In this document: piece by piece, positions 37,018-50,329 of the stretch
Layout of the letters: each line of letters starts with the position of its first letter
Numbering within the stretch: position 1 is the first letter of the stretch
Assembly (NCBI RefSeq): GCF_030012175.1
Contig: NZ_JASCXW010000002.1
Span: forward strand, 62,001-126,000
From: Peloplasma aerotolerans
GTDB taxonomy: Bacteria > Bacillota_I > Bacilli_A > Acholeplasmatales > Acholeplasmataceae
DNA: 64,000 nucleotides
Direction: 5' to 3'
Position numbers and translations under genes: made by a program
The notes under the pieces: model-generated
The model's database searches: none
What the model saw: only the letters and a program-made list of their open reading frames with translations
Told to the model about the DNA's origin: nothing

Positions 37018-38382
37018 ATGAATACGTACGACCTTTTGTGGCAAAAGATTTTGAATGAACTCGAATCGACTTTTAATGAAGAAACATACACCGATGTTTT
37101 CGAACCTTTGAAGTCCACACACAAGTATGCAAACGATCATGTTTATGTCCTTGTACCAAATGAATTTATTAAAAATAGAATCAATCGATTATACTTGTCG
37201 AAGATTAATGAATTGGCTACGAAATTTAATAATGCGCCGATTCGTTTTAAGTTTGTAACTGAATCTGAATTATTACCTGAAGAAACACTTGTAAGCCCAG
37301 AAAGAAATTTAAGCTTGAAGTATAGACCTGGTAATTTAAATGCAACTTACACGTTTGATAACTTTGTTGTTGGTAAAAGTAATATGTTTGCTTTTAGGAT
37401 GGCAATGAAAGTTGCTGATCAACCTGGAGCTGTAGCAAATCCTTTATATATTTTTGGTGATGTTGGATTAGGTAAAACCCACTTAATGCAAGGTATAGGT
37501 AATTATATTCTAGATCAAGATATTAATCAAAAAGTGATGTATGTAAAAGCTGATGGTTTTATTGAAGATTTTGCGAATCTTTTAAAAAGAGAAAAAATGG
37601 AAGATTTTAATGCAAAATATCGTGAAATTGATGTCTTACTTGTTGATGATATCCAAATTATGGGTGGTGCAACAAGAACACAGATGGAATTTTTTAAATT
37701 ATTTGATTATTTATATCAACAAAACAAACAAATTGTTATTACTAGTGATAAACCTGCATCAGAACTAAAGAATATAATGACTCGTCTTACTTCACGATTT
37801 GAAGTTGGATTAACTGTCGATATTCAAGTTCCTGATTTGGAACATCGGATTGAAATATTAAAAAGAAAATTAGCTTCTGAATCATCAGATGTTCATGATA
37901 TACCTGCTGATGTTTTAGAATTTATAGCATCTTCGTTTGTAACAAATATTCGGGAGCTTGAAGGAGCACTAAAACGTGTCTTATTTTATTGTTTAACGAA
38001 TAACCTTGATTTAACTATTGAATGTGTTAATGAAGCCCTAGAACCCCTTTTAAAAACAAAGAGAAAAAGTGATTCATTAAACGAAAATAACTATGATAGA
38101 ATTCAAAGTATTGTTAGTGATTTTTATGGGATTTCATTAGAAGATTTAATTGGTAAAAAACGTCATTCTAAATACATACTTCCAAGACATATCGCTATGT
38201 ATCTTATTAAAACACGTTATAATATTCCATATAAGACAATTGGAAATTTATTTGGTGATCGGGATCATTCAACTGTATTAGCTGCTTGTGAAAAAATAGA
38301 TAATGAGATTAAACAAGATTCATCATTAAAACTTGCAGTCGATACAATTGTCAAAAAAATAGATGCATTTAATAAAAAATAA
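37018..38382 (+). CDS. dnaA: Chromosomal replication initiator DnaA
   Basis: It is an AAA+ protein that binds DnaA boxes and opens oriC. The 454 residues comprise domain I (about 1-85), AAA+ domain III with Walker A GDVGLGKTHL (about 150) and Walker B LLVDDIQ (about 212). C-terminal domain IV has the DNA-binding signature GDRDHSTVLAACEKI (about 418). Start ATG is preceded by GAGGGG. It lies directly beside the origin and reads away from it. Confidence 0.98.
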   Translation: MNTYDLLWQKILNELESTFNEETYTDVFEPLKSTHKYANDHVYVLVPNEFIKNRINRLYLSKINELATKFNNAPIRFKFVTESELLPEETLVSPERNLSLKYRPGNLNATYTFDNFVVGKSNMFAFRMAMKVADQPGAVANPLYIFGDVGLGKTHLMQGIGNYILDQDINQKVMYVKADGFIEDFANLLKREKMEDFNAKYREIDVLLVDDIQIMGGATRTQMEFFKLFDYLYQQNKQIVITSDKPASELKNIMTRLTSRFEVGLTVDIQVPDLEHRIEILKRKLASESSDVHDIPADVLEFIASSFVTNIRELEGALKRVLFYCLTNNLDLTIECVNEALEPLLKTKRKSDSLNENNYDRIQSIVSDFYGISLEDLIGKKRHSKYILPRHIAMYLIKTRYNIPYKTIGNLFGDRDHSTVLAACEKIDNEIKQDSSLKLAVDTIVKKIDAFNKK

Positions 38383-38385
38383 ATG

Positions 38386-38414
38386 TTCATAGATTGTTGA
38401 AAATATGTTATAAT
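38386..38414 (+). promoter_or_regulatory. dnaN promoter
   Basis: TTCATA (38386-38391) and TATAAT (38409-38414) have a 17-bp spacer, in the 130-bp dnaA-dnaN intergenic region. Confidence 0.6.
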
Positions 38415-38512
38415 TATAGCAGTATAAAGCCTTTCTAAGATTTACCCACAAACCCACATTTGTAATAACAATAATTAAAGATTTAAACTATTAAAATAAA
38501 AGGAGCCCCATT

Positions 38513-39643
38513 ATGATTTTCAGTATTGATCGTGATGTTTTATTAAACCAATTATTAATCATTCAAAAAGGATTACCTTCAAAAACTCCATTGCCAATTT
38601 TGTTTGCAATAAAATTTGAAGTTCATGAAGATTACATGCTACTTACATCTAGTAACACAGATGTTGCTATACAAGTTATGATCGATGACCACTCATTATC
38701 AATTAAAGAATCAGGTAATGTAGCTATTCCAGGTCGTTATTTAATTGAGATTATGAGAAAAATTACTTCACAACGTGTTGAATTTGCACTTATCGAAGAT
38801 AAATTAATCGTTATTAAAGCAGATCGTTCTGAATTTAAATTAAGATTAATGGATGTTGAAGATTATCCTGAGATTGATTTTCTTGATTTAGATGATCCAA
38901 TTGTTTTAGATAGTCAATTAATTAAAACGATAATTAAAGAGACAAATTTCGCAACCGCAACAAGTGAAAAAAGACCGATATTAACAGGTGTTAATTTTAA
39001 ATATCATGATAATCATTTATACTGTGTTGCTACTGATAGTTATCGTTTAAGTCAAAAGAATGTTAAATTAAGAACACATAGTAAAATGTTTGATATTGTT
39101 ATTCCAAATAAAAGTTTGGATGAATTAAATAAAATTCTAGATGGAATTAATGATGATGTTGAGTTATACATCAATCCAAATAAAGTATTATTTAAGATGA
39201 ATAAAGTATTGTTTCAAACAAGATTATTAGAGGGAACTTATCCAGATACATTAAGAATTATTCCAACTGAATTTCCAGTTGTTATTCCATTTAATAAAGA
39301 AGAATTATTAGCTGCAGTTGAACGTGTTTCATTACTTTCTCCAAGAGATCGAGAAACAAATTATAATATTATAAAATTGAGTCTTCGTCAAGACAAAGTT
39401 GTGGAGATAAGTTCAACAAATAACGAAGTTGGTGATGCAAATGAAGAAATCATTCCATCATCTGATGTTATTGGACCTATGATTCGAATTGCTTTTAGTT
39501 CAAGATATTTAGTGGAAGCGTTAAAATCTTTTAGTTCAAGTGAAGTTTTAATTCAATTTGCTGGTGAAGTAAAACCATTTGTTATTAAGGGAAATTTAGA
39601 TCAAGATTTATTACACTTAATTTTGCCGGTAAGAATTGACTGA
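38513..39643 (+). CDS. dnaN: DNA polymerase III beta subunit (sliding clamp)
   Basis: The 376 residues form the three-domain clamp that tethers the polymerase. Family segments include TPLPILFAIKFEV, NFATATSEKRPILTGVNF and VATDSYRLSQK, and the C-terminus LHLILPVRID matches the usual ending (LILPVR). An AAAGGAGCC site supports the start. It ends with TGA, which shows that TGA is a stop codon in this organism. Confidence 0.98.
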   Translation: MIFSIDRDVLLNQLLIIQKGLPSKTPLPILFAIKFEVHEDYMLLTSSNTDVAIQVMIDDHSLSIKESGNVAIPGRYLIEIMRKITSQRVEFALIEDKLIVIKADRSEFKLRLMDVEDYPEIDFLDLDDPIVLDSQLIKTIIKETNFATATSEKRPILTGVNFKYHDNHLYCVATDSYRLSQKNVKLRTHSKMFDIVIPNKSLDELNKILDGINDDVELYINPNKVLFKMNKVLFQTRLLEGTYPDTLRIIPTEFPVVIPFNKEELLAAVERVSLLSPRDRETNYNIIKLSLRQDKVVEISSTNNEVGDANEEIIPSSDVIGPMIRIAFSSRYLVEALKSFSSSEVLIQFAGEVKPFVIKGNLDQDLLHLILPVRID

Positions 39644-39654
39644 TAAAAAGATTG

Positions 39655-39684
39655 AGCCTTAATTTAAAGTTTAAGGCTTTTTTT
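39655..39684 (+). terminator. dnaN terminator
   Basis: The stem AGCCTTAA/TTAAGGCT (39655-39662 with 39671-39678) is followed by eight Ts, so dnaN is separated from yaaA-recF. Confidence 0.9.
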
Positions 39685-39754
39685 TATGCCTACTTTCGCT
39701 TAGGACTATAGTTCAAAAAATATGCTAAAAATGGATGTTTTTTTTGTTATATTA

Positions 39755-39763
39755 TGTTATAAT
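39755..39763 (+). promoter_or_regulatory. Extended -10 promoter of yaaA-recF
   Basis: TGTTATAAT (TGnTATAAT) lies 25 nt upstream of the yaaA start. The -35 region is weak. Confidence 0.55.
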
Positions 39764-39785
39764 ATAAATAGATACAGAGGGAAAT

Positions 39786-39993
39786 GTGATGATAAAATTT
39801 AAAATTAACTCAGAATTTATAACTTTAGGACAATTTTTAAAAGCGAACAGTTATATTGGTTCCGGAGGAGAAGCCAAGTTTTTTTTATTAGAAAATGACG
39901 TTTTTGTTAATCGAGAAAAACGAACTGAACGAGGAAAAAAACTTTATAATGGTGACCAAGTTTCTTATGGAAAAGATGAGTATTTAATCGTAT

Positions 39994-40016
<23 letters not shown>
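39786..40016 (+). CDS. yaaA: S4 domain protein YaaA
   Basis: This 76-residue S4-like RNA-binding domain has FITLGQFLKANSYIGSGGEAKFFLLENDVFVNREKRTERGKKLYNGD split through residues 10-60, the YaaA family pattern. It lies between dnaN and recF, its fixed place in Bacillota. It overlaps recF by 23 nt, so translation is coupled. The RNA target is unknown. Confidence 0.93.
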
Positions 40017-42922
<2,906 letters not shown>

Positions 42923-42936
42923 GAAGGAGATTTCAA

Positions 42937-45543
42937 ATGGACAATCAAAGCTCAAAAACAACTGAAGGATTTGTTAAAGAAATAAATATATCAACAGAAA
43001 TGAAGACATCCTTTCTAAATTACGCAATGAGTGTAATCGTTTCTCGTGCGCTTCCTGATATTCGTGATGGACTAAAACCTGTTCAAAGACGTATTTTATA
43101 CGCAATGAATGATTTGGGCATGGGATCAGATAAAGCACATAAAAAATCTGCTAGAATCGTCGGAGAAGTTATTGGTAAGTATCACCCTCATGGTGATTCA
43201 AGTGTATACGAAGCAATGGTAAGAATGGCTCAACCATTCAGCTATAGAATGCCTTTAATTGATGGACACGGAAATTTCGGTTCTGTCGATGGTGATGGTG
43301 CAGCAGCAATGCGATACACTGAAGCGAGAATGTCAAAACTTGCAGGTGAACTCGTAAGAGATCTTGAAAAAAATACAGTTAATTTTATAGATAATTATGA
43401 TGGTTCAGAGCATGAACCAAGTGTACTTCCTGCAAGATATCCAAATTTATTAGTCAATGGATCTACAGGTATTGCCGTTGGTATGGCAACGAATATTCCA
43501 CCACATAATTTAGGCGAGGTTATTGAGGGTTTATTAGCTTATATGGATAACGAAGAAATAACGAACACTGAGTTAATGGAATTTATTCAAGGTCCAGACT
43601 TTCCAACTGGTGGGCAAATTTTAGGATTAACTGGATTAAGACAAGCATATGAAACAGGTAAAGGTATTATTGCAGTTCGTGCAACAGCTGAGATTATCAG
43701 TCACAAAAATAGAAACAGTATTATTGTAACTGCAATCCCATATCAAGTTAACAAAACAACTTTAATTGAAAGAATTGCAGATATAGCAAAAGATAAAATC
43801 GTAGAAGGTATAACAGACTTAAGAGATGAATCAAATCGTAAAGGTATGCGTATTGTTATTGAACTCAGAAGAGATGTCAATCCACACGTCATGTTAAATA
43901 ATCTTTATAAGTACACACAACTACAACAATCATTTGGTATTAATATGATTGCTCTTGTCAATGGACAACCTAAAATGGTTACGTTGAAAGACACATTGAA
44001 ATATTATCTAGAACATCAAATTGAAGTTATCCAAAGAAGAACAATCTACGATCTAGAAAAAGCAGAAGCTAGACAACATATTTTAGATGGATTAACCATT
44101 GCACTTCACGATATCGATCGTGCGATTGAAATTATTAAACAGTCTAAAACTGGTGAGGAAGCTAGAGAAGCTTTAATTGCAGAATACAATTTTACGGATA
44201 TTCAATCCAGAGCAATTCTTGACATGAGACTTCAAAGATTAACAGGTCTTGAAATTGAAAAAATTGAAAATGAATTACAAGAACTCATAATCAAAATCAC
44301 TGACTTTAAAGAAATCATCGAAAGTCATGAACGTAAGATTGGAATCATCAAAGAAGAACTTTCAGAAATTAAACAAACATATTCAACACCTAGAATGTCT
44401 GAAATCAATTTACATGAAGATTTGAGTATTGAAAATGAAGACTTAATTCCAGTAGAAGATGTCATTATTACAGTAACTAATAATGGATATATTAAACGAA
44501 TGAAAGTTGATCATTATAAAACTCAAAATCGTGGTGGAGTTGGTATGTCGGGTATCAAGGTCCATGAAGATGATTATGTCGAACACATCTTAATGACATC
44601 AACACACGACTACCATTTATTCTTTACGAACAAGGGTCGAGTATATAAAATAAAAGGATATCAAATTCCTGAAGGTTCAAGACAATCAAAAGGATTACCA
44701 ATTGTCAATTTACTAGACTTTGATAAAGATGAAAAACTTGCATCATTTACGAATGTCAAAGACTTTGAATCTGATGAAGAATATCTAACGTTTGTTACTA
44801 AAAAAGGTATCGTTAAACGGACGAAAATTTGCGATTACCAAAACATTAGAACAAATGGAATTATTGCAATTAATCTACGTGAAGATGATGAATTAATGAG
44901 TGTTAGATTGACCGATGGAAACCAAGAAATCATTCTTGGAGCATCAAATGGGAAAGCGATTCGCTTCGCTGAAACTGATGTTAGATTTATGGGAAGAACA
45001 GCTAGTGGTGTTCGAGGAATGAGCATTGGACCTGATGACGAAGTTGTTGGAGTTGCCGTCGTGGATAATGACCAACAAGAGATTTTAGTAATCACGGAAA
45101 AAGGCTTTGGAAAGCGAACTATCGTTGCTGAGTACCGCAAACAAATCCGCGGTGGTAAAGGTGTTAAGACAGTTAATGTAACAGAAAAAAATGGACGTCT
45201 TTCAACGCTTAGAACTGTTTCTAACGATCAAGATTTAATCGTTGTTTCTGATAAAGGTGTCGTGATACGTACACACGTTGATCAAATATCTCAAACGAAG
45301 AGAGCGACTCAAGGTGTAAGAATAATACGTCTACGTCCAGACCATAAAGTTTCAACAATTGCATTGATTCCAAAACAAGAAGAAATTGAAGAAGAAGAAA
45401 TGATTGATGATCATCAATTTGTTCAAGAGACAATTGAAGTTAATCAACAAAAAAAGGTTGTCGAAGCAGCCGAATTAGCACCTGATGAAATTGAAGAGGA
45501 TGAAGAGGAAATCATCACTACAGACAGTTTATTTGATGAATAA
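42937..45543 (+). CDS. gyrA: DNA gyrase subunit A
   Basis: The 868 residues have the catalytic tyrosine in [10 protein letters not shown] (about residue 125) and the quinolone-region [16 protein letters not shown]-terminal six-bladed pinwheel carries a GyrA-box of the form QIRGGKG (about residue 735), needed for DNA wrapping and negative supercoiling. The extreme C-terminus is an acidic tail. gyrB and gyrA are 14 nt apart and cotranscribed, ending at a terminator. Confidence 0.98.
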   Translation: MDNQSSKTTEGFVKEINISTEMKTSFLNYAMSVIVSRALPDIRDGLKPVQRRILYAMNDLGMGSDKAHKKSARIVGEVIGKYHPHGDSSVYEAMVRMAQPFSYRMPLIDGHGNFGSVDGDGAAAMRYTEARMSKLAGELVRDLEKNTVNFIDNYDGSEHEPSVLPARYPNLLVNGSTGIAVGMATNIPPHNLGEVIEGLLAYMDNEEITNTELMEFIQGPDFPTGGQILGLTGLRQAYETGKGIIAVRATAEIISHKNRNSIIVTAIPYQVNKTTLIERIADIAKDKIVEGITDLRDESNRKGMRIVIELRRDVNPHVMLNNLYKYTQLQQSFGINMIALVNGQPKMVTLKDTLKYYLEHQIEVIQRRTIYDLEKAEARQHILDGLTIALHDIDRAIEIIKQSKTGEEAREALIAEYNFTDIQSRAILDMRLQRLTGLEIEKIENELQELIIKITDFKEIIESHERKIGIIKEELSEIKQTYSTPRMSEINLHEDLSIENEDLIPVEDVIITVTNNGYIKRMKVDHYKTQNRGGVGMSGIKVHEDDYVEHILMTSTHDYHLFFTNKGRVYKIKGYQIPEGSRQSKGLPIVNLLDFDKDEKLASFTNVKDFESDEEYLTFVTKKGIVKRTKICDYQNIRTNGIIAINLREDDELMSVRLTDGNQEIILGASNGKAIRFAETDVRFMGRTASGVRGMSIGPDDEVVGVAVVDNDQQEILVITEKGFGKRTIVAEYRKQIRGGKGVKTVNVTEKNGRLSTLRTVSNDQDLIVVSDKGVVIRTHVDQISQTKRATQGVRIIRLRPDHKVSTIALIPKQEEIEEEEMIDDHQFVQETIEVNQQKKVVEAAELAPDEIEEDEEEIITTDSLFDE

Positions 45544-45561
45544 AATATAACCAATTTTATA

Positions 45562-45597
45562 GGGGAGTTCACCTTAAAAAGGTAGCTCCTTTTTTTA
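45562..45597 (+). terminator. gyrBA terminator
   Basis: The hairpin GGAG...CACCTT/AAGGT...CTCC is followed by seven Ts, 20 nt after the gyrA stop. Confidence 0.88.
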
Positions 45598-45669
45598 TTT
45601 TTCACAGGTATTTTTATCGTGTGAAAGTAAGTAGTATTTTACATATTTATATTTTCACGTTCTATATTT

Positions 45670-45698
45670 TTTACTATATATTAAAAATAGAGTATAAT
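45670..45698 (+). promoter_or_regulatory. Promoter of the LtaS-like gene
   Basis: TTTACT (45670-45675) and TATAAT (45693-45698) have a 17-bp spacer. Confidence 0.65.
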
Positions 45699-45730
45699 AT
45701 GAAATAAGGTTAACAAAAGGGGGCAACCAT

Positions 45731-47860
45731 ATGAAAAACAAAAATCCATGGCATATTTACTTTATATTTATTGGAGCCTTTTTTTTACTCAATATCTTAA
45801 ATACATATATGTTGACAGTTCAAGGATTGAATCGATATATAGCACCTTTTAAACATACATTTTTAGGTGAAATTAATGCATTTTTTGGGAACTTCTCAGT
45901 TCTATTTTTAATGTTATTACTTCTATTTATATTTATTAAAAAAGCTAAATCAAGAATGATATCTCTAATTATTTTAACGCTCATTCTCAACTTGTTCATC
46001 TTTTCGTTGGGTGTTTTTAATCTATTTTTTGGGACTGCATTTTCATTACCCGCAAGTACGATATTTAATAATCCAGCAGATGGATTTGCGATGGGAACAT
46101 TCCTTCAAGCGATACTTGAATTAATTACATATTACCGTATCATCGTTTTTTTACCAACCATCATATTGACCATCCTATACTTTATGGCAGATCGTGTAAG
46201 GCTTAAAGAAATGCAATTTCAAGTAACTATAAAAAAGACAGTATCTGGTCTACTTATAGTTGTATTATTTATGTTCTCTGCAGTCACTACATACTATGAT
46301 GAGTTCGCAAAAACACTACCTTTAAATTCTGCTAAAAGTACATTTGCAATTCAAAATTTAGGAGTATATCCGTATTATTTAGGTGAATTCTTTGGGCAAC
46401 CTTTAGATATCGATTTAGTTAGATTTCTTGAATTAAACGATGAACAAAAGCTTGCTACAGCATACCAAGAATATAATAAAAACCAATCCTCATACACTAA
46501 TTTTTTTGATGGTAATACATATAGCAATCGACTTCATTTAAGTCAAGCTGTTGATGGATTATATGTTGATCCAGCTATAGCAAATGGAAACAATCTACAT
46601 GGTATTCTCGAAGGTAAAAATCTAGTTTTAATTCATCTAGAATCGTTAAACTCATTTTTGCTTGAGAACCAATATACAAATGAAAGGCTTATCTTTTTAA
46701 ATAGATTGATGTCTCAAAGCTTTGTGTTCAATAACTTTTATAACAACGTTGGTATGGGTGTAAGTTCAGATGGAGAGTTAGCGGTTCTTACCGGTTTATA
46801 TCCAATGGGTGATCGTACTTTATATTGGGAGTTCGATAAGATTCAATATGTCCTAAACACAATACCTAAATATTTCAATCAATTAGATTACCATACAGAA
46901 GTTATACATGGGGATAATGAAAGATTTTACAATAGAGATCATGTGTATCCAGAGTTGATGATGTTTGACAACTTCTATTCATTAGAAGATTATATAGAAG
47001 ATGGTTATATTATTGATGAAGGATATGTCTATGACACAATCAATCAAAAAGTACATCACAGCCCATGGATCAGTGATTATCATCTAGCTGAGACAACAAA
47101 TACTTTCGGGCAACAACTGATTCAACAAAGTAAACCATTTATGTTGTTTTCTATTACGATGATGCCTCATACACCTTATGAATTTGATCCTAATGGATTA
47201 AGAACAGATATATATCCACAGTATGCCGAAACCATTAATCCAATTACACTTAGATATATCAATTATGTCGATTATGTTGACGACATCATCAAAAGATTCT
47301 TGTTAACTGAGTTCAACGAAGATCAAACATTAGATAATTCAGTTTACGTTTTCTATAGTGATCACGGATCAGGATTAAAAAACGGTGATATAAATGTTTT
47401 GTTAGATCGCGATATTAGCGTTATGGAAACGAGAAAAATCTTACAACAAGTACCTGCATTTATCTATGTACCTGGAGATGAATTCATTGATTATGGCGAT
47501 TACCAAATTAGAAAAGGTCTTTTAACTGGAGAACAAAATCTTGTCAGAAGTCAAGTTGATTTATATCGAACAATTATTGAACTTTTCAATCTTCCAGTCG
47601 GTCAAGATGCATATTATGGTGTTCACGGAATGAGTACTGAACCGACATTTGCATTAGATAATAGATTGATGGATGTTGTTTTAGATCAATATTTTTATTC
47701 AATGAGGAATAAAGAAAAAACACATCCTGAAGCTGCAATAGTTTCAAATGATGTGTATGATTATATTTTAAGATTTAAAATATTAAGCGATATTTTAATT
47801 TCAACAGCAGATATGCAGAAACAAGTTAATCAAGCGATAGTTAATATCTACGGAGACTAA
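45731..47860 (+). CDS. LTA synthase-family membrane phosphoglycerol transferase
   Basis: This 709-residue protein has five N-terminal membrane helices (about 10-185) and an extracellular sulfatase-fold domain (about 295-640). The metal-site motifs are HLESLNSF (Glu304), VSSDGE (expected nucleophile at Ser345, where S. aureus LtaS has Thr in KTSD) and VFYSDHGSG (Asp and His near 535). Family members polymerise or transfer glycerol phosphate from phosphatidylglycerol to glycolipids. Whether it makes lipoteichoic acid or decorates a glycolipid is open. It is followed 2 nt later by the DUF1361 gene. Confidence 0.85.
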   Translation: MKNKNPWHIYFIFIGAFFLLNILNTYMLTVQGLNRYIAPFKHTFLGEINAFFGNFSVLFLMLLLLFIFIKKAKSRMISLIILTLILNLFIFSLGVFNLFFGTAFSLPASTIFNNPADGFAMGTFLQAILELITYYRIIVFLPTIILTILYFMADRVRLKEMQFQVTIKKTVSGLLIVVLFMFSAVTTYYDEFAKTLPLNSAKSTFAIQNLGVYPYYLGEFFGQPLDIDLVRFLELNDEQKLATAYQEYNKNQSSYTNFFDGNTYSNRLHLSQAVDGLYVDPAIANGNNLHGILEGKNLVLIHLESLNSFLLENQYTNERLIFLNRLMSQSFVFNNFYNNVGMGVSSDGELAVLTGLYPMGDRTLYWEFDKIQYVLNTIPKYFNQLDYHTEVIHGDNERFYNRDHVYPELMMFDNFYSLEDYIEDGYIIDEGYVYDTINQKVHHSPWISDYHLAETTNTFGQQLIQQSKPFMLFSITMMPHTPYEFDPNGLRTDIYPQYAETINPITLRYINYVDYVDDIIKRFLLTEFNEDQTLDNSVYVFYSDHGSGLKNGDINVLLDRDISVMETRKILQQVPAFIYVPGDEFIDYGDYQIRKGLLTGEQNLVRSQVDLYRTIIELFNLPVGQDAYYGVHGMSTEPTFALDNRLMDVVLDQYFYSMRNKEKTHPEAAIVSNDVYDYILRFKILSDILISTADMQKQVNQAIVNIYGD

Positions 47861-47862
47861 CC

Positions 47863-48513
47863 ATGCGATTGAAAATAAAGTTCCATCCTTATTATTTGAT
47901 GACAGGAGTATATGTATTAGTTTCAATGATTTTAGGAATGATTTTAAGTGATGGATTGGTTATCTTTTTGGGGTGGAATATCATTTTAGCAACACTTGTA
48001 TTTGTTATGAGCAAAATTATTCATAATCAATATCAAAATAACGTTAAAAAAGTATATTTGATCATCCTTTGTGGGATATATGTCCTTTTATTTCCAAACA
48101 CAATCTATGTTTTAACAGACTTTATTCACTTTCAAAATTATCATTTCTTTATTGATTATCCAAATACTTATGCATTACAAGTAAGTGATTGGTTGGTTTA
48201 CGGACATATCGTGATTGGAGCGCTTTACGCAACCAAACTTGGAGTTACATCTTTAGAGAATATTAACATTCTTTTCAAGTCATATCATATTAAGTTCTAT
48301 TATTTAGGATTATCGTTTCTATTTTTATTATCAAGTTTAGGTATTTATATCGGAAGATTTTTAAGATTTAATTCATGGAACGTTTTAAAATTTTTCGATA
48401 TTATTAAAGAAGTATTTTCACAGGGGATATTTATGCTCTACTTTGTACTTATATTTTTCGTGATTCATTGGACTAGTTATTTTTTACTAAAGGAATATTA
48501 TAAGAAAACATAA
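47863..48513 (+). CDS. DUF1361 family membrane protein
   Basis: This 216-residue protein with about six membrane segments has the DUF1361 signatures FPNTIYVLTDFIHF (about 84-97) and GIYIGRFLRFNSWN (about 165-178). The function of the family is unknown. It is translationally linked to the LtaS-like gene (2-nt gap) and ends at a terminator, so the pair is likely functionally coupled in the envelope. Confidence 0.85.
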   Translation: MRLKIKFHPYYLMTGVYVLVSMILGMILSDGLVIFLGWNIILATLVFVMSKIIHNQYQNNVKKVYLIILCGIYVLLFPNTIYVLTDFIHFQNYHFFIDYPNTYALQVSDWLVYGHIVIGALYATKLGVTSLENINILFKSYHIKFYYLGLSFLFLLSSLGIYIGRFLRFNSWNVLKFFDIIKEVFSQGIFMLYFVLIFFVIHWTSYFLLKEYYKKT

Positions 48514-48536
48514 AAAAAGCCAAATCGGCTTTTTCT
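48512..48536. terminator. Bidirectional terminator between DUF1361 gene and uppP
   Basis: AAAAGCC/GGCTTTT with a 5-nt loop is flanked by A- and T-runs and separates two convergent genes. Confidence 0.85.
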
Positions 48537-49346
48537 TTATATGATGTATAGAATAATCGATAATACCCCAACGACCAAACAATAGATTGAAAAATAAATC
48601 AAATTTTTCACCTTAACATAATAATATAAAAATTTAACTGCTATAAAACTAAAAATAAAACTAAATATAAATGCTAATGAATAACCTATAAAGTGAATAC
48701 TTTCAGAAGCATTAAGCGCTTCAATAAGACCTAAAAATGAAACTGGTATAGAAATCAAAATATAGCTTAAGAATGAAAACTTAAGAATTTTCTTTAACTC
48801 TATTTTTTGAGTTAGACCACCAGCTACTGTAATACCACTTCGAGAGATACCTGGAAAGATTGCGAACATTTGAAATGCACCAATAACGATTGCATTTTTC
48901 CATGTGACATCTTTCTTCCATTGAATATCTCGTTGGATATAGACATAAAATAATAATAAACCGGTTAAAATTAATGCGAAACCTACAGACAATAAGTCTG
49001 AGGGAAGCTTATCTTTAAATAATAACCCAAATATTCCAATCGGAATGATTGCTATGAATAGCTTTAAAACATATTGGAAATCTTCTTTTGTTGTTTCATC
49101 TCTTTGCACAAGGTATTTCCATGTTCCTGTTGCAAGCTGACCTACATCTTTTCTAAAGAAATACACTAAAGCTAAGAAAGATCCAGTGTTCGTAATCATT
49201 AAAAAGATGGTTAGATGTGTTAAATCCATATTAAAAAAATGACTAAATAAAGTCAAATGTCCGCTACTTGATACTGGAAAGATTTCTGTGACACCTTGTA
49301 TTATTCCTAAGAGTATATATTTTAATATTTCTATGAACTGTTCCAT
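48537..49346 (-). CDS. uppP: Undecaprenyl-diphosphatase UppP (BacA)
   Basis: It dephosphorylates undecaprenyl diphosphate to the carrier lipid Und-P. The 269 residues have the two family motifs GVTEIFPVSSSGHL (about 18) and FPGISRSGITV (about 165) and about eight membrane segments. The start at 49346 has a GGTGAT site. A longer form from 49442 would overlap the divergent promoter region and is rejected. An extended -10 (TGCTATAAT, minus strand 49362-49370) precedes it. It is on the lagging strand, divergent from the DUF368 gene. Confidence 0.95.
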   Translation of the reverse strand: MEQFIEILKYILLGIIQGVTEIFPVSSSGHLTLFSHFFNMDLTHLTIFLMITNTGSFLALVYFFRKDVGQLATGTWKYLVQRDETTKEDFQYVLKLFIAIIPIGIFGLLFKDKLPSDLLSVGFALILTGLLLFYVYIQRDIQWKKDVTWKNAIVIGAFQMFAIFPGISRSGITVAGGLTQKIELKKILKFSFLSYILISIPVSFLGLIEALNASESIHFIGYSLAFIFSFIFSFIAVKFLYYYVKVKNLIYFSIYCLVVGVLSIILYII

Positions 49347-49361
49347 TTTATCACCATCTAC

Positions 49362-49370
49362 ATTATAGCA
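49362..49370 (-). promoter_or_regulatory. Extended -10 promoter of uppP
   Basis: TGCTATAAT on the minus strand lies 16 nt upstream of the uppP start codon. Confidence 0.55.
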
Positions 49371-49444
49371 CACCAGAACTCTAAAAAATATGATAAAATA
49401 GAAACAATCAAAAATGAAATATGAAACACATCGAAGGAGCATAT

Positions 49445-50329
49445 ATGAATCACTTAATTAAAATCATTAAGGGTATATTTGTTGGTATCGGAAGTATCCT
49501 TCCTGGTATCAGCGGTTCTATGATTGCTGCTATCTTAAAAATATATCAAGATTTAATTCAAGCTTTAAACAAATTTACTAAACAGCCACTTAAAGCAATT
49601 TCAGATGTATGGCAGTACATTGTTGGTGTCATTGTTGGCTTAATGATGGGTTTCTTGTTTATTAGTACAGTATTAGAATTATTTCCAATACCACTTACTC
49701 TACTTTTTATTGGATTTATTTTAGGCGCAGTACCTGGGATTATTAATGAGTTTAAAACGGATCATTATCGTTGGCATCATTTTTTAGTAATGTTTATTGC
49801 CATGGCATCAATGATTGGATTTTTATTCGTTAAAGAGCAAACAGCAGATGTCAATAGTTGGTACTATTATTTCGTGATATTCATGATAGGTGTCATTACA
49901 GCTGCATCATTAATTACGCCTGGTTTAAGCGCAGCAACCATGTTGATGGCACTCGGCTATTTTAGAACATTAATAGAGTTAGGTGATGGTTTTATACAAG
50001 CATTTCTTTCCTTTAATTTCAGTGAAATTGGACCTCAACTACCTATGTTAGGGTTACTTATAATAGGTGTTGTTGTAGGATTATTAATTATAGGGAAGAT
50101 CATGTATCAATTACTCATACGATATAAAGCACATTTTTATTTTGCAGTATTAGGGATAGTCATCATTACACCGTTTAATATTTTATTTACTTTACAAGGA
50201 AATACTTCTGAAAATGTATTTCAAGTACAATGGTATATATGGGGAGTTGGACTAATCTTATTTATTTTAGGATTGTTTATAACCTATAAAATTTCCGATA
50301 TAGGACAAAAAGAGGAGGATTTTGAATGA
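49445..50329 (+). CDS. DUF368 polyprenyl-phosphate transporter family protein (PopT-like)
   Basis: This 294-residue polytopic membrane protein has two inverted half-repeats, each with a PGxS motif (LPGISGSMIAA near residue 22 and TPGLSAATML near 160). DUF368 proteins have been identified as undecaprenyl-phosphate translocases (PopT) that return the carrier to the cytoplasmic face. The ATG at 49445 with GGAG is chosen over 49421. It is divergent from uppP and overlaps galU by 4 nt. Together these suggest an Und-P recycling unit. Confidence 0.85.
   Translation: MNHLIKIIKGIFVGIGSILPGISGSMIAAILKIYQDLIQALNKFTKQPLKAISDVWQYIVGVIVGLMMGFLFISTVLELFPIPLTLLFIGFILGAVPGIINEFKTDHYRWHHFLVMFIAMASMIGFLFVKEQTADVNSWYYYFVIFMIGVITAASLITPGLSAATMLMALGYFRTLIELGDGFIQAFLSFNFSEIGPQLPMLGLLIIGVVVGLLIIGKIMYQLLIRYKAHFYFAVLGIVIITPFNILFTLQGNTSENVFQVQWYIWGVGLILFILGLFITYKISDIGQKEEDFE

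Noticed and set aside
38383-38512. DNA-unwinding element with DnaA-trios between dnaA and dnaN
   Set aside because: A degenerate DnaA box and short TAG/CAG triplets are present, but the pattern is too weak to claim over the boxes upstream of dnaA.
49347-49442. Longer UppP starting at 49442
   Set aside because: The added part crosses the divergent promoter region and the uppP -10. The family begins near the Met at 49346, which has a ribosome-binding site.
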